From assembly GCA_016200915.1 (NCBI GenBank), contig JACQDV010000006.1, positions 1 to 64,000 on the forward strand: a stretch of 64,000 bases of DNA, in the 5' to 3' direction. Below the pieces are notes generated by a model. The model was not told the DNA's origin. It saw only the letters and a program-made list of their open reading frames with translations, and searched no databases. The position numbers and the translations under genes are program-made. The DNA is from Sphingobacteriales bacterium (GTDB lineage Bacteria; Bacteroidota; Bacteroidia; Chitinophagales; Chitinophagaceae). Every line of letters starts with the position of its first letter. Positions within the stretch are counted from its first letter, which is position 1. Shown piece by piece: positions 1-8,793 of the stretch.

Positions 1-176
1 CTATTATCACCTGGCAACATTAACAACCCACTGCCCGTCTTTGCAAGGTACGAAGCAATCCGCTCCTGCCACAACAAAGGCTACCTGTTTCAAAAGCATA
101 ATGAACTAATCAGCATGAGTAATAGCAATCATCGCACAACTCATACAGCAGACTGCTTCGTGCCTCGCAGTGACGA
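1..176. repeat. 176-bp direct repeat, copy 1
   Basis: This block recurs at 317-492 with one difference (T at 120, C at 436), an offset of exactly 316 bases. It may extend left of the window edge. Within it, the segment starting near 33 (cgtctttgcaaggtacgaag) and the segment ending at 176 (gcttcgtgcctcgcagtgac) are imperfect inverted copies of each other, about 23 of 29 positions matching, so each copy could fold with a loop of roughly 90-100 nt. The right arm resembles a widespread Bacteroidota intergenic repeat containing gaggcacgaagca. I see no gene in it. Confidence 0.85.
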
Positions 177-198
177 ACATATAGTTTCTTGATTTCAT

Positions 199-225
199 AA
201 TTGTGCAACTACCGGTTGCATAATT
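199..225. repeat. 11-bp-arm palindrome between the two direct repeats
   Basis: The left arm AATTGTGCAAC and right arm GTTGCATAATT flank a 5-nt loop; one position per arm is unmatched. It is symmetrical enough to be a dimeric regulator site, but no gene starts close downstream and no promoter is clear. Confidence 0.5.
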
Positions 226-316
226 TTTATTACTTCACTTATTTCATAAATAAAATCAAGGTACCAAAGCTATTTATCACAGTACTACAAAAGCTCAATC
301 AGGGAACAACAGTAGA

Positions 317-492
317 CTATTATCACCTGGCAACATTAACAACCCACTGCCCGTCTTTGCAAGGTACGAAGCAATCCGCTCCTGCCACAACAAAGGCTAC
401 CTGTTTCAAAAGCATAATGAACTAATCAGCATGAGCAATAGCAATCATCGCACAACTCATACAGCAGACTGCTTCGTGCCTCGCAGTGACGA
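317..492. repeat. 176-bp direct repeat, copy 2
   Basis: Near-perfect copy of 1-176 with one substitution at 436. The 140 bases between the copies (177-316) are unrelated, AT-rich and carry a palindrome at 199-225. An open frame running through this copy (201-425) is produced by the repeat and has no protein-like features. Confidence 0.9.
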
Positions 493-743
493 GTAAGAAA
501 CAACAACTCAGACAAGATTATCTTTCAAAAACATAACATTATCAGCAACGCTGGTTTCACGGTATTCACAATTTCACTAAAACTCAGCCAAACAAAACCC
601 AAAATTTCGTTGAACGGACAAATCTCATCAACGAATGAACTTCACATTATTTACATTCTATAAAACTCCTTATTCTGTATGTCCGGGTTCCTTACTGCGA
701 CAGGTCAGTTGCTATCAATTACAAATTCAGTAGTTTTATCCTG
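493..743. other. Intergenic DNA upstream of the pxp operon
   Basis: No open frame, tRNA or clear hairpin is visible. The promoter of the pxpB-pxpC-pxpA operon must lie here, but I see no clean TAnnTTTG box; the AT-rich stretch at 640-670 is the likeliest area. Confidence 0.4.
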
Positions 744-1460
744 ATGAACGATGCTTACCATATTTATCCGCTCAGCGAAAAGGCATTAACGATTGAACTG
801 AACAACCGCATCAGTCTGGATAATCATTATAAAGTATTATCACTGCAACACTTTCTTCAGCAACTATTCATTCCCGGTTTTATTGAATTAGTTCCTGCCT
901 ATTGTTCGGTTACTGTTTTTTACGAACCTTCAGAAGTTATCAATAAAATTCCTGAGAGCAAAACCGGCATCAGCAACTGGATGCAGCATTATTTATCCGC
1001 TCAGTTAAATAGCTGGCAACCACAACAACATATTTCAGCTAATAAAAACATTATTGAAATACCAGTTTGTTATGATGATGAGTATGGGTTGGATTTAAAC
1101 GAAATGGCTCAATATCATCAAACAACCAAAGAAGAAATTATTCGCATTCATACAGGCAATCTTTATCATGTATTTATGATGGGCTTTTCTCCGGGATTTC
1201 CTTACATGGGAATTTTGCCGGATTCAATTGCTACACCAAGAAAAAATCAGCCAAGATTAAAAGTTCCGGCAGGATCTGTTGGTATAGCCGGTAATCAAAC
1301 TGGTATTTATCCTTCTGAAAGTCCGGGTGGATGGAATATCATTGGAAGAACTCCTTTAAAATTATTTGATAAAGAAAAATCACAACCATTTTTATTAAAT
1401 ACGGGTGATACGATAAAATTTATTCCCATCAGTAAAAAACAATTTGAGGAATTAACATGA
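744..1460 (+). CDS. pxpB: 5-oxoprolinase subunit PxpB (KipI family)
   Basis: One subunit of the three-part ATP-dependent 5-oxoprolinase PxpABC, which opens pyroglutamate to glutamate. The 238-residue length and the CT_C_D/KipI-type core fit: the stretch from about residue 138 contains GFSPGFPYMG and then RLKVPAGSVGIAGNQTGIYP followed by SPGGWNIIGRTP, the family hallmark. It overlaps pxpC by 4 bp (ATGA at 1457), so translation is likely coupled. Order pxpB-pxpC-pxpA-transporter matches the ycs/kip clusters of other bacteria. In Bacillus the relatives KipI/KipA were first described as kinase regulators; the set of three subunits here makes oxoprolinase the better call. Confidence 0.9.
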   Translation: MNDAYHIYPLSEKALTIELNNRISLDNHYKVLSLQHFLQQLFIPGFIELVPAYCSVTVFYEPSEVINKIPESKTGISNWMQHYLSAQLNSWQPQQHISANKNIIEIPVCYDDEYGLDLNEMAQYHQTTKEEIIRIHTGNLYHVFMMGFSPGFPYMGILPDSIATPRKNQPRLKVPAGSVGIAGNQTGIYPSESPGGWNIIGRTPLKLFDKEKSQPFLLNTGDTIKFIPISKKQFEELT

Positions 1461-2431
1461 TCAAAGTATTACAGCCGGGCATACAAACCACTATACAAGA
1501 CTACGGACGATACGGTTATCGTTCTTATGGAATTAGTGTGAGTGGGGTATTGTCAACATACTCCAGCCGGCTGGCAAATATTTTAGTAGGAAACGAAATG
1601 AATGCTGCTGTATTGGAAATGGTTCAATCACCTCATCGTTTTCAATTTGAAGAAGAATGCTTAGTGAGCTTTTGTGGTGGCGGATTAATTCCGGAGATCA
1701 ATGGAACTGCTCTCCCATTATTTGAACCATTACTGATTGAAAAAGAAACTACCCTTGACATTAAAAAACCAACGGAAGGTTTTCGCCTGTACATGGCCGT
1801 TGCCGGTGGATTTAAAGCAACATCTTTCTTAAACAGTTGCAGTACCCATTTACTTAGTGCTACCGGAGGTTTTGAAGGAAGAGTAATTAAAAAGAATGAT
1901 GTATTAACCACATTACAATCTTCCGCAGTCTCTCATCACATAGCTGAATTATTAAAGAAGAATTTATTTTTTAATATTGATCAGTCCCTGTCACCTAAGA
2001 TTCATTCCAAAGAAATCCGCATCATTCCGGGCAATGAGTATGAATTATTAGATGAGGAGTCAAAAAAGAAGTTTTCAACCAACTCATTTCAACTTACAAA
2101 CGATTACAACCGCATGGGCTATCGGCTCAAGAGTGAAGCGTTGCACTTAAAAGAAAAGAAGGAAATGATATCAACTGCAGTAACCAAAGGAACAATTCAA
2201 TTGCTTCCTGATGGACAAACAATAGGCTTAATGAGTGATTGCCAAACGGTGGGTGGCTATCCCCGCATTGCACAGATCATAGAAGCGGATCATTGCCGCT
2301 GTGCCCAGCTAAAACCCGGCGATGAAATTTCTTTTCAAATTATTTCACTTCCGGAAGCTGAACTATTATATTTGGAACAGGAACAACGATTGCAGCAATT
2401 GCAGGATAAAGTCCGCCAAATATTTGCTTAA
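1457..2431 (+). CDS. pxpC: 5-oxoprolinase subunit PxpC (KipA family)
   Basis: Second subunit of the 5-oxoprolinase complex, a CT_A_B/KipA-type biotin-dependent-carboxylase-like protein of 324 residues. Typical features are the N-terminal PGIQTTIQDYGRYGYRSYGI, a central IRIIPGNEY and the C-terminal half with NRMGYRLKSE, PDGQTIGLMSDCQTVGGYPRIAQI and LKPGDEISF. It starts inside the stop of pxpB (ATGA) and its TAA stop shares its last base with the ATG of pxpA (TAATG at 2429-2433). The tight packing implies one transcript and coupled translation in a 1:1:1 complex. Confidence 0.9.
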   Translation: MIKVLQPGIQTTIQDYGRYGYRSYGISVSGVLSTYSSRLANILVGNEMNAAVLEMVQSPHRFQFEEECLVSFCGGGLIPEINGTALPLFEPLLIEKETTLDIKKPTEGFRLYMAVAGGFKATSFLNSCSTHLLSATGGFEGRVIKKNDVLTTLQSSAVSHHIAELLKKNLFFNIDQSLSPKIHSKEIRIIPGNEYELLDEESKKKFSTNSFQLTNDYNRMGYRLKSEALHLKEKKEMISTAVTKGTIQLLPDGQTIGLMSDCQTVGGYPRIAQIIEADHCRCAQLKPGDEISFQIISLPEAELLYLEQEQRLQQLQDKVRQIFA

Positions 2432-3177
2432 TGCCATTTATTGATTTCAACTGCGATTTAGGTGAAGGTGCCGGGAATGATGAAGCTATTATGCCCTTCA
2501 TCAGCTCTGCCAGTATTGCCTGCGGCTACCATGCAGGTGATGAAGCAACCATGAAAGCTGCTGTTGCTTTATGTATAAAATATAATGTTGCTATTGGTGC
2601 ACATCCATCTTTTCCTGATAAAGAAAATTTTGGAAGAACAAATATGCAGTTGCCTGCAGATGAAATTTATCATATTGTACGGTTGCAGGTTGAAACGTTA
2701 ACTCAAATAGCACATCAGCAGGATAGAAAACTGCAACATGTGAAACCACATGGCGCATTATATAATATGGCGGCAAAAGATTTAGTAATTGCGAATGCGA
2801 TTGCAGAAGCTGTGAAAGATTATGATAAGAGTTTATTGCTGTTTGGATTACCCAATAGTAAAGTGGAAGTTGCTGCAAAGAATTATGGTTTAAGTTTTAT
2901 TGGTGAAGCGTTTGCTGACAGAACTTATCTACCGGATGGAAGTCTTACGCCAAGAAATGCAGCTAACGCATTAATTGAAGATGAAGCACAATCTATTGCA
3001 CAAGTATTACAATTAGTAAATGATAAGACCATCACAGCAGTCAATGGCGAGATTATCAGTATAAATGCAAAAACAATTTGTTTGCATGGCGATGGTAAAC
3101 AGGCAGTACAATTTGCTGAAGCCTTACATGGAACACTGTTATCAAAAGGAATCACTATTCAATCATTTAACTCATAA
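2431..3177 (+). CDS. pxpA: 5-oxoprolinase subunit PxpA (LamB/YcsF family)
   Basis: Third subunit of the pyroglutamate-hydrolysing enzyme, 248 residues, the usual size. The LamB/YcsF signature is clear from the N-terminus: DFNCDLGEG, then SIACGYHAGDEATM with the expected His/Asp, IGAHPSFPD, a central VKPHGALYN and, near the end, CLHGDGKQAV. It follows pxpC with a 1-bp overlap and is 2 bp from the downstream transporter. The substrate pyroglutamate arises from glutamine/glutamate damage and peptide turnover. Confidence 0.93.
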   Translation: MPFIDFNCDLGEGAGNDEAIMPFISSASIACGYHAGDEATMKAAVALCIKYNVAIGAHPSFPDKENFGRTNMQLPADEIYHIVRLQVETLTQIAHQQDRKLQHVKPHGALYNMAAKDLVIANAIAEAVKDYDKSLLLFGLPNSKVEVAAKNYGLSFIGEAFADRTYLPDGSLTPRNAANALIEDEAQSIAQVLQLVNDKTITAVNGEIISINAKTICLHGDGKQAVQFAEALHGTLLSKGITIQSFNS

Positions 3178-3179
3178 GC

Positions 3180-4358
3180 TTGACAAAGAAATTTAAAAAA
3201 CAGGTATTATTAGGAGCAGCTTTTTTAATGGCTACATCTGCTATCGGTCCCGGCTTTCTTACGCAAACAGCTTTATTCACCAGCCAGTTGCTGGCAAGTT
3301 GCGGGGCGGTGATTATGATCTCTGTTATAATAGATGTATTTGCTCAATTAAATATATGGCGCATCATTACGGTGAGCGGGAAAAAAGCTTCTGTCTTATC
3401 AAATGAGTTATTACCAGGAGCCGGGCATGTACTTACTGTTTTAATTGTGTTAGGTGGCTTAGCATTTAATATTGGTAATATTTCCGGCGCAGGACTTGGG
3501 TTGAATGTATTATTTGGAATTACTGTACAACAAGGTGCTGCTATCAGTGCATTTATTGCCATTATTGTTTTTGTGGTTAAAGAAGCGGGAACAGTAATGG
3601 ATTGGTTTGTAAAAATATTGGGTGTATTGATGATAGGACTTACACTTTACATCGCCATCATTACTGAGCCACCGATGAAAGAGGTAGTGACGAATACAAT
3701 CATGCCTGCAAAATTCAGCTGGACAGCGGTAATAACGCTAGTAGGTGGAACGGTTGGTGGTTATATAACCTTTGCCGGTGCACATCGTTTATTAGATGCT
3801 GGTGTATTGGGTGAAGATGCTCTGAAATTTGTTTCCAGGAGTTCCATTACAGCCATCTTGCTGGCATCAATTATGAGAATATTATTATTTCTTGCTGCTT
3901 TAGGTGTTGTGATGAAAGGCTACCAGTTGAGCGTTGATAATCCTGCTGCATCAGTTTATGAATTTGCAGGAGGCAAGTTTGGACTTAAAATATTTGGCAT
4001 TGTTATGTGGGCAGCATCGATTACATCAGTAGTGGGATCGGCTTATACTTCCATCAGCTTTTTAAAAACGCTTCATCCTTATATGGATCGTAAGCGTATC
4101 TGGCATATTATCTTCTTTATATTGATATCTGCCATCATATTTATTCAGTGGGGAAAACCAATTGTTATTCTTGTATGGGCAGGAACAATTAACGGTTTTA
4201 TCCTGCCACTTTCATTAGGATTAATGTTACTGGCAGCCAATACAAAAAGATTATCTGCAAACTATAAACATCCTTTATGGCTGTCCATTACAGGATGGGC
4301 GGTAGTAGCAATCATGTTATTTACAAGTATAAAAACATTGCTTGAACAGATTGGTTAG
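3180..4358 (+). CDS. NRAMP-like divalent metal/proton transporter of the pxp operon (YcsG-like)
   Basis: An integral membrane protein of 392 residues with about 11 hydrophobic segments. It starts with the NRAMP-type motif ATSAIGPGFLTQTALFT (near residues 18-34), comparable to the DPGN/GPG region of Mn/Fe NRAMP carriers, but lacks a clear Asp-Pro-Gly-Asn. Homologues lie beside pxp genes elsewhere (YcsG), so the substrate may be pyroglutamate or a related acid rather than a metal; that is inference. The start is TTG at 3180, 2 bp after pxpA stops; the next in-frame ATG (3228) would remove residues before the first helix. Its stop lies inside a hairpin shared with the convergent gene. Confidence 0.8.
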   Translation: MTKKFKKQVLLGAAFLMATSAIGPGFLTQTALFTSQLLASCGAVIMISVIIDVFAQLNIWRIITVSGKKASVLSNELLPGAGHVLTVLIVLGGLAFNIGNISGAGLGLNVLFGITVQQGAAISAFIAIIVFVVKEAGTVMDWFVKILGVLMIGLTLYIAIITEPPMKEVVTNTIMPAKFSWTAVITLVGGTVGGYITFAGAHRLLDAGVLGEDALKFVSRSSITAILLASIMRILLFLAALGVVMKGYQLSVDNPAASVYEFAGGKFGLKIFGIVMWAASITSVVGSAYTSISFLKTLHPYMDRKRIWHIIFFILISAIIFIQWGKPIVILVWAGTINGFILPLSLGLMLLAANTKRLSANYKHPLWLSITGWAVVAIMLFTSIKTLLEQIG

Positions 4359-4389
4359 GTGTCAGACATCTTGCAGATGTCAGACACCT
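4357..4389. terminator. Hairpin between convergent genes
   Basis: Two 15-nt arms (AGGTGTCAGACATCT and AGATGTCAGACACCT) pair with one mismatch around a TGC loop. The left arm begins in the TAG stop of the transporter gene and the hairpin ends 5 bp before the stop of the opposing gene. There is no U-tract on either strand, so termination would be imperfect; it may instead be a dispersed palindromic repeat. Confidence 0.55.
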
Positions 4390-4393
4390 ATGA

Positions 4394-6610
4394 TCAACTT
4401 TTCGGTTTCAGCAAAATATATTTAAAGGAGTTGTTATAAGCTGCATCAACAAAAGCTAATACATCTTTCCATTTTCCCTTTGACATTTTATACTGCTTGT
4501 ATATCTTCTGAATTTTTATCTGAACCACGCCATTGTTTTCTGTAGCCTCACAACTATACTTACCTGCTTCATTATCGATATTTTTATTTAACTCTTTCAA
4601 TCCATCAACAGTATAACCGGCCGGCATTTGGAAACTAATATCCCAGGTTATGCTTCGTGGATAATCCATATTGATATCAAGTTTGCGGTCTCTTTCTTTC
4701 GGTTTTATTTGTAATTGGCTTCCCACTAACCCTGTAAGATTAATCAGGAATTTTTTACCTGCTTTCTTTACCATGCCCGGCAATTCAAAGTTTTCAACAA
4801 AATTCAACTCTGGTTTTTTAAGGTTACGGCCGTCATTCTGCAATTTAAAATCACGATAGACAATTTTTTGTCCGTATTCTTTTTGCAACTCCTGTTTTAC
4901 AAAATCTGGCTTCAGTTCTGCAAACTGGTCTTTCAATGCCTTTACTGATTTATAATATTCATCCGATTGTTTATCGCTCATCTTATCCATTGGAGAATTA
5001 CCCCCATACGATTTATAATCATCGATCATATAAGGCGTATAACGCATAGCATCACTAATGTTGTTGGTTTTGCTAATGCCGGTATATGTGTTTGTACGGG
5101 ACACCAGCAAGTCATTCATATTAGCATCTATACCAACCCGAAATGTCATTACTGAGGTGTTATCTTTAAAACTGGCATCCGGCATTTTGAAAGACTGTAT
5201 ATCCTGCTGACCTTTTTTAGTGGGCTCCCCGATTATATAAGCATCATTATCCAATAAAGAAGCAACCAGATCACCGGGATTTGAGTGATCGGTACAATTG
5301 AAATATAATTTATCCTTTACTCTTAATGCATACCTTATTTCATTATCAAACAAAACCTGGTCAAGCGTACCTACCTTGTTTGATATAGAAATAATCACAT
5401 CCGACTTAATATCTCTTTCACTCAGCAAAGACGCCAAATAATAAGCAAAGGTTTTATCGTTCAAATAATAATCACGGTAAACAACTTTATTGCGAACGAA
5501 ATAATAACAATTGGTGATATACTTGTCATCGGGCCAATCCTTAGCACCAATTTTCTTTAATTCACTCTTTGCATTGTTCAATGATTGTTTAACAGTTATA
5601 TATCCATATCCTCCGCTCTCAAAAACTTCATCTTCTGTTCTTGCATAATTTTCCCAGGCCTTTCGGCATAGCTCTTCTTTGGTAAACCCTGTTTTCAATT
5701 CACCTTTTTCGCCTATTAATGCTCCCTTTACTTTTTCACTGTTGGCATACACCACCTGGAACTTAACCACCGGATACACTCTCAGGTCACTTAAGAAGTT
5801 CACATCTTTTTCTGTTGCCCGGTCCTTATCAATAAAAACATAGCGATAGAATTCCGGATCATCCGCATTTTCTTTTTTAAACTCTGGTGCACCGTTGGAT
5901 GAAAGTGATTTAAAGTAAGATTTGTTATCTGTTTCAATTACAATTTCATTATACATCAGCGGATATTTCTTACTGCATATCTCGTATTGCGGATCAAACC
6001 GCACCAGACCTTCTCCAGTAACATTAAGTTTGCTTTTTGTATTGGCAACATATTCCAGCACATCGCCCACTTCCATATCAGGGATAGCCACTTTATAATA
6101 TCTTCTCTCCTGTCCTACAGTTTGATCAAAAAAACTTTTAAAAAACTCCGGCACTTCATTCACCGATTCTACTCCCACTGCATCTTTCATATCCACGGTT
6201 TGCACTTCTCCTCCGGGTTTTATTAAATGAGCACTAAAGCCATCCGCCTTATCACTGTAACGGAAATAAATTTCTGTAAACTCATCGGCAGAATTTTTAT
6301 CCTGCAGCTTTACTTTAAAATGCACTTTCTCAAAAAAGAATAAATTATTCTGACGGGCCGTAAGAAAACCTCCTCTTGATTGCTTATCAAACGTAATGCT
6401 GCGTTTATATCCTATAACAACAGCAGATTCATTATTCCATTTGGCAGGAACATCCTTTACACTGAATGCAGCATTATTTTCAGCCCATAGTGGTTTGGCA
6501 TTCTCTTCCAGTTTTTCCAAAAAATCTTCATCAATTACATCCTGTGCCATTACACGGATGCTGGTTGCAATAAATAAAAAAGTAAAAAACGGTATAATTA
6601 ATTTTTTCAT
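4394..6610 (-). CDS. Exported DUF3857/transglutaminase-fold protein with degenerate active site
   Basis: A 738-residue exported protein: signal peptide at residues 1-22 (MKKLIIPFFTFLFIATSIRV, cut near MAQ), a DUF3857-type beta domain to about residue 300, a transglutaminase-like core at about 355-450 and a C-terminal beta region. Where the upstream partner has GDC, NNHA and LDAT, this protein reads NDKTFA (384-389), EIRYALR (424-430) and NCTD (438-441). The catalytic Cys and His are therefore missing and only the Asp position is kept, which suggests a binding or scaffold role. It lies 6 bp downstream of the active-looking paralogue, so they are co-transcribed and may work as a pair in the periplasm. 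Confidence 0.8.
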   Translation of the reverse strand: MKKLIIPFFTFLFIATSIRVMAQDVIDEDFLEKLEENAKPLWAENNAAFSVKDVPAKWNNESAVVIGYKRSITFDKQSRGGFLTARQNNLFFFEKVHFKVKLQDKNSADEFTEIYFRYSDKADGFSAHLIKPGGEVQTVDMKDAVGVESVNEVPEFFKSFFDQTVGQERRYYKVAIPDMEVGDVLEYVANTKSKLNVTGEGLVRFDPQYEICSKKYPLMYNEIVIETDNKSYFKSLSSNGAPEFKKENADDPEFYRYVFIDKDRATEKDVNFLSDLRVYPVVKFQVVYANSEKVKGALIGEKGELKTGFTKEELCRKAWENYARTEDEVFESGGYGYITVKQSLNNAKSELKKIGAKDWPDDKYITNCYYFVRNKVVYRDYYLNDKTFAYYLASLLSERDIKSDVIISISNKVGTLDQVLFDNEIRYALRVKDKLYFNCTDHSNPGDLVASLLDNDAYIIGEPTKKGQQDIQSFKMPDASFKDNTSVMTFRVGIDANMNDLLVSRTNTYTGISKTNNISDAMRYTPYMIDDYKSYGGNSPMDKMSDKQSDEYYKSVKALKDQFAELKPDFVKQELQKEYGQKIVYRDFKLQNDGRNLKKPELNFVENFELPGMVKKAGKKFLINLTGLVGSQLQIKPKERDRKLDINMDYPRSITWDISFQMPAGYTVDGLKELNKNIDNEAGKYSCEATENNGVVQIKIQKIYKQYKMSKGKWKDVLAFVDAAYNNSFKYILLKPKS

Positions 6611-6616
6611 TAGTAA

Positions 6617-8596
6617 TTATTTGGGGGTAACAGTAATAAGGTATTTACTGAATTCCTTAATTGATTCCAAAAACTTCTTCCACTTATCAAACTCGCTTAC
6701 TTTAATCACATTGTTTTTTATGGTAAGCATTTTTTTAAGCAGCAGTTTATTACCGGTAACTGAATACTGACCGGTAAAACTATAACCATCATTATTCAAT
6801 TCTAATTTGTCGGGAATATCAGTAAACTTTTTATCGGCCGGGATAGTAAGGGTAATCTCATCATCATAAGTAAGTACATAATCAAAATCGTAACCACGGG
6901 TACGTTTCTCATCCGGCATATAACGTTCCAGCGTTTTAGGAAAAAAATCTATACTGATGTACTTATCATTTGAAATAGGATTTACATTATTACTCAGATC
7001 AACTTCGCCTTCTACCTGCACGGGTATTTCACGGTTCTTCAAATCACTGGTCTTTACTTTTGAAGCCACCATATTATCATTACCAAATTCCAGTATATCA
7101 TTAATAAAATCTTCCTGGGAGGTTACAGGTAAATCCTGGTAAGTCTGCTGAAAACTGGTGCGTTCATTTCCATTGAATACTACTTTCACTTTTCCATTGA
7201 GTAAATCACCAACCAAATTAAAATCAGCACGGGTAATAATGCTGTGATCTTTTACATTGGCCGGAGGAACTTGCTTTATCTCAAACTTATCTCCTTTGGC
7301 AATCATTGCTTCTTTACCCTGAATACGAAAAGCGTTTTCACCAAACGGTCCGTATTTTTCAGTAGCATCTAAAAAATATTCTTTACCTCCCAGATACAAA
7401 GTACTAATGGCATGATTGTTTACACAAAGAGCCGGTAATGTTTGTGAATAAGGAATCGATCTGGTACCAATCCAGGTAAAATGCGCATCATAGCCAGCCT
7501 GCTTTAATAATTCGGTAAGCAGGTTAGCCATGCCTTTACAATCACCATATTTTTTTGCCAAAACATCCTGTGCAGAAGCGGGAATATAACCGGAATATCC
7601 ATCTTCATAAGCGATATAACGGATATTATCCTGAACCCAATAGTAAATGGCTTTTATTTTGTCAACATCAGCTGTTTTTCCCTGTGTAATTTTTGGAAGA
7701 ATCGCTTTTAATGAACCCGTTTCGTTACCAGCCATATTATATAACCGGTTATTCCATCCATACACATCATCTACTTTATCAAAACCAGGCAAGGATTCAC
7801 CTTTATTTTCAAAGGAACGTATTTGAATAATGATATGCGGTTCGGTATATGCCAGCCCAAGATCTTTAAACTCCGATTTATACGGCTGAATATCTTTCAT
7901 TGAAAAAACATAAGTGGTGTAGCTGTTCTTTTTGGTTTGTGATTTTTCAATTTTATATCCATCAAAATTCATCAGCTTAAAATCAACCTGTAACCAGTCA
8001 GGTACTTTAAACTCATAACGCTGTTCAGAAACAGGATAAGATTCAGCAAAGAATAAACGGGTAAGATATTTTCCATCCGTATAATTCTTCTTCACATTGA
8101 TCCTTGCCTTTGCTCCCTTTTGATAAAAACGGATTGGGTAATACTGCACCCGGCTGTCATCAAAGAAAATTCCATCACCGGTTACTGAACGATCAATACC
8201 ACTTCTTGCAGAGGTGATATACTTGTTTCCATATTTATCAGATTTTTTAAATGTTTCCAGTGAAATAAACTTATTATAATACTCCGGGTAAGTAAGCGAA
8301 GCAAATTTTTTGAGTGAAGTAAATTCTGATTCTGATTCTTCCTGAATGCTTACCACTTTATCACCCAAACTGTTCTTTCCTTTATCGAAAGTGTAATAGT
8401 GATAAGATTTTGTACAGGCCACATCAGCATCTTTATATTTTCTTGACAATGCAGAAGCATTCAACTCATCTTCATCACTTACCTGTTGTGCTATGCTTAC
8501 ATGCACAGCCAGCAACAACATTAAGCTGCAGCATACTTTTTTAATGACCATAAAGAATGGGATTTGATAAGAAAACTGTGGTTTTAGTATTTTCAT
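6617..8596 (-). CDS. Exported DUF3857/transglutaminase-like protein with intact Cys-His-Asp triad
   Basis: A 659-residue protein of the DUF3857 + transglutaminase-core type common in Bacteroidota. Residues about 50-290 form the DUF3857 region; the papain-like core has KKYGDCKG with Cys353, NNHA with His395 and LDAT with Asp410, a complete triad. Substrates are unknown for the family; cell-surface or periplasmic peptide processing is plausible. A signal peptide follows Met16 (MVIKKVCCSLMLLLAVHVSI), so translation may really begin at 8551; the longer start at 8596 is kept because a TATATTTG box lies about 30 bp upstream. The downstream gene is a degenerate paralogue 6 bp away. Confidence 0.82.
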   Translation of the reverse strand: MKILKPQFSYQIPFFMVIKKVCCSLMLLLAVHVSIAQQVSDEDELNASALSRKYKDADVACTKSYHYYTFDKGKNSLGDKVVSIQEESESEFTSLKKFASLTYPEYYNKFISLETFKKSDKYGNKYITSARSGIDRSVTGDGIFFDDSRVQYYPIRFYQKGAKARINVKKNYTDGKYLTRLFFAESYPVSEQRYEFKVPDWLQVDFKLMNFDGYKIEKSQTKKNSYTTYVFSMKDIQPYKSEFKDLGLAYTEPHIIIQIRSFENKGESLPGFDKVDDVYGWNNRLYNMAGNETGSLKAILPKITQGKTADVDKIKAIYYWVQDNIRYIAYEDGYSGYIPASAQDVLAKKYGDCKGMANLLTELLKQAGYDAHFTWIGTRSIPYSQTLPALCVNNHAISTLYLGGKEYFLDATEKYGPFGENAFRIQGKEAMIAKGDKFEIKQVPPANVKDHSIITRADFNLVGDLLNGKVKVVFNGNERTSFQQTYQDLPVTSQEDFINDILEFGNDNMVASKVKTSDLKNREIPVQVEGEVDLSNNVNPISNDKYISIDFFPKTLERYMPDEKRTRGYDFDYVLTYDDEITLTIPADKKFTDIPDKLELNNDGYSFTGQYSVTGNKLLLKKMLTIKNNVIKVSEFDKWKKFLESIKEFSKYLITVTPK

Positions 8597-8627
8597 AAAG
8601 GTATTTAATGTGTAAGACGTGTTAATA

Positions 8628-8635
8628 CAAATATA
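8628..8635 (-). promoter_or_regulatory. Bacteroidota -7 box for the transglutaminase pair
   Basis: On the minus strand this reads TATATTTG, a full match to TAnnTTTG. The distance to the start at 8596 gives a leader of about 25 nt. No convincing TTTG -33 box is seen. Confidence 0.45.
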
Positions 8636-8793
8636 ACCGTTTCATTATTTTTTCCTGCTAAATAATTGCCTGTAAAAGGTAAAATTATCCCGTCATCCGG
8701 CAGCTCAGTTGTTAATTATTAGTGTAACTTTCTATAGTGATGAAACTGCTTCATCTTATAACCGCATTTTTCAAAAAAATAATTCATCAAATT

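Noticed and set aside
201-425. Open frame of 74 codons across the second 176-bp repeat
   Set aside because: It is generated by repeat DNA, composition is not protein-like, and the same DNA at 1-176 does not keep a similar context.
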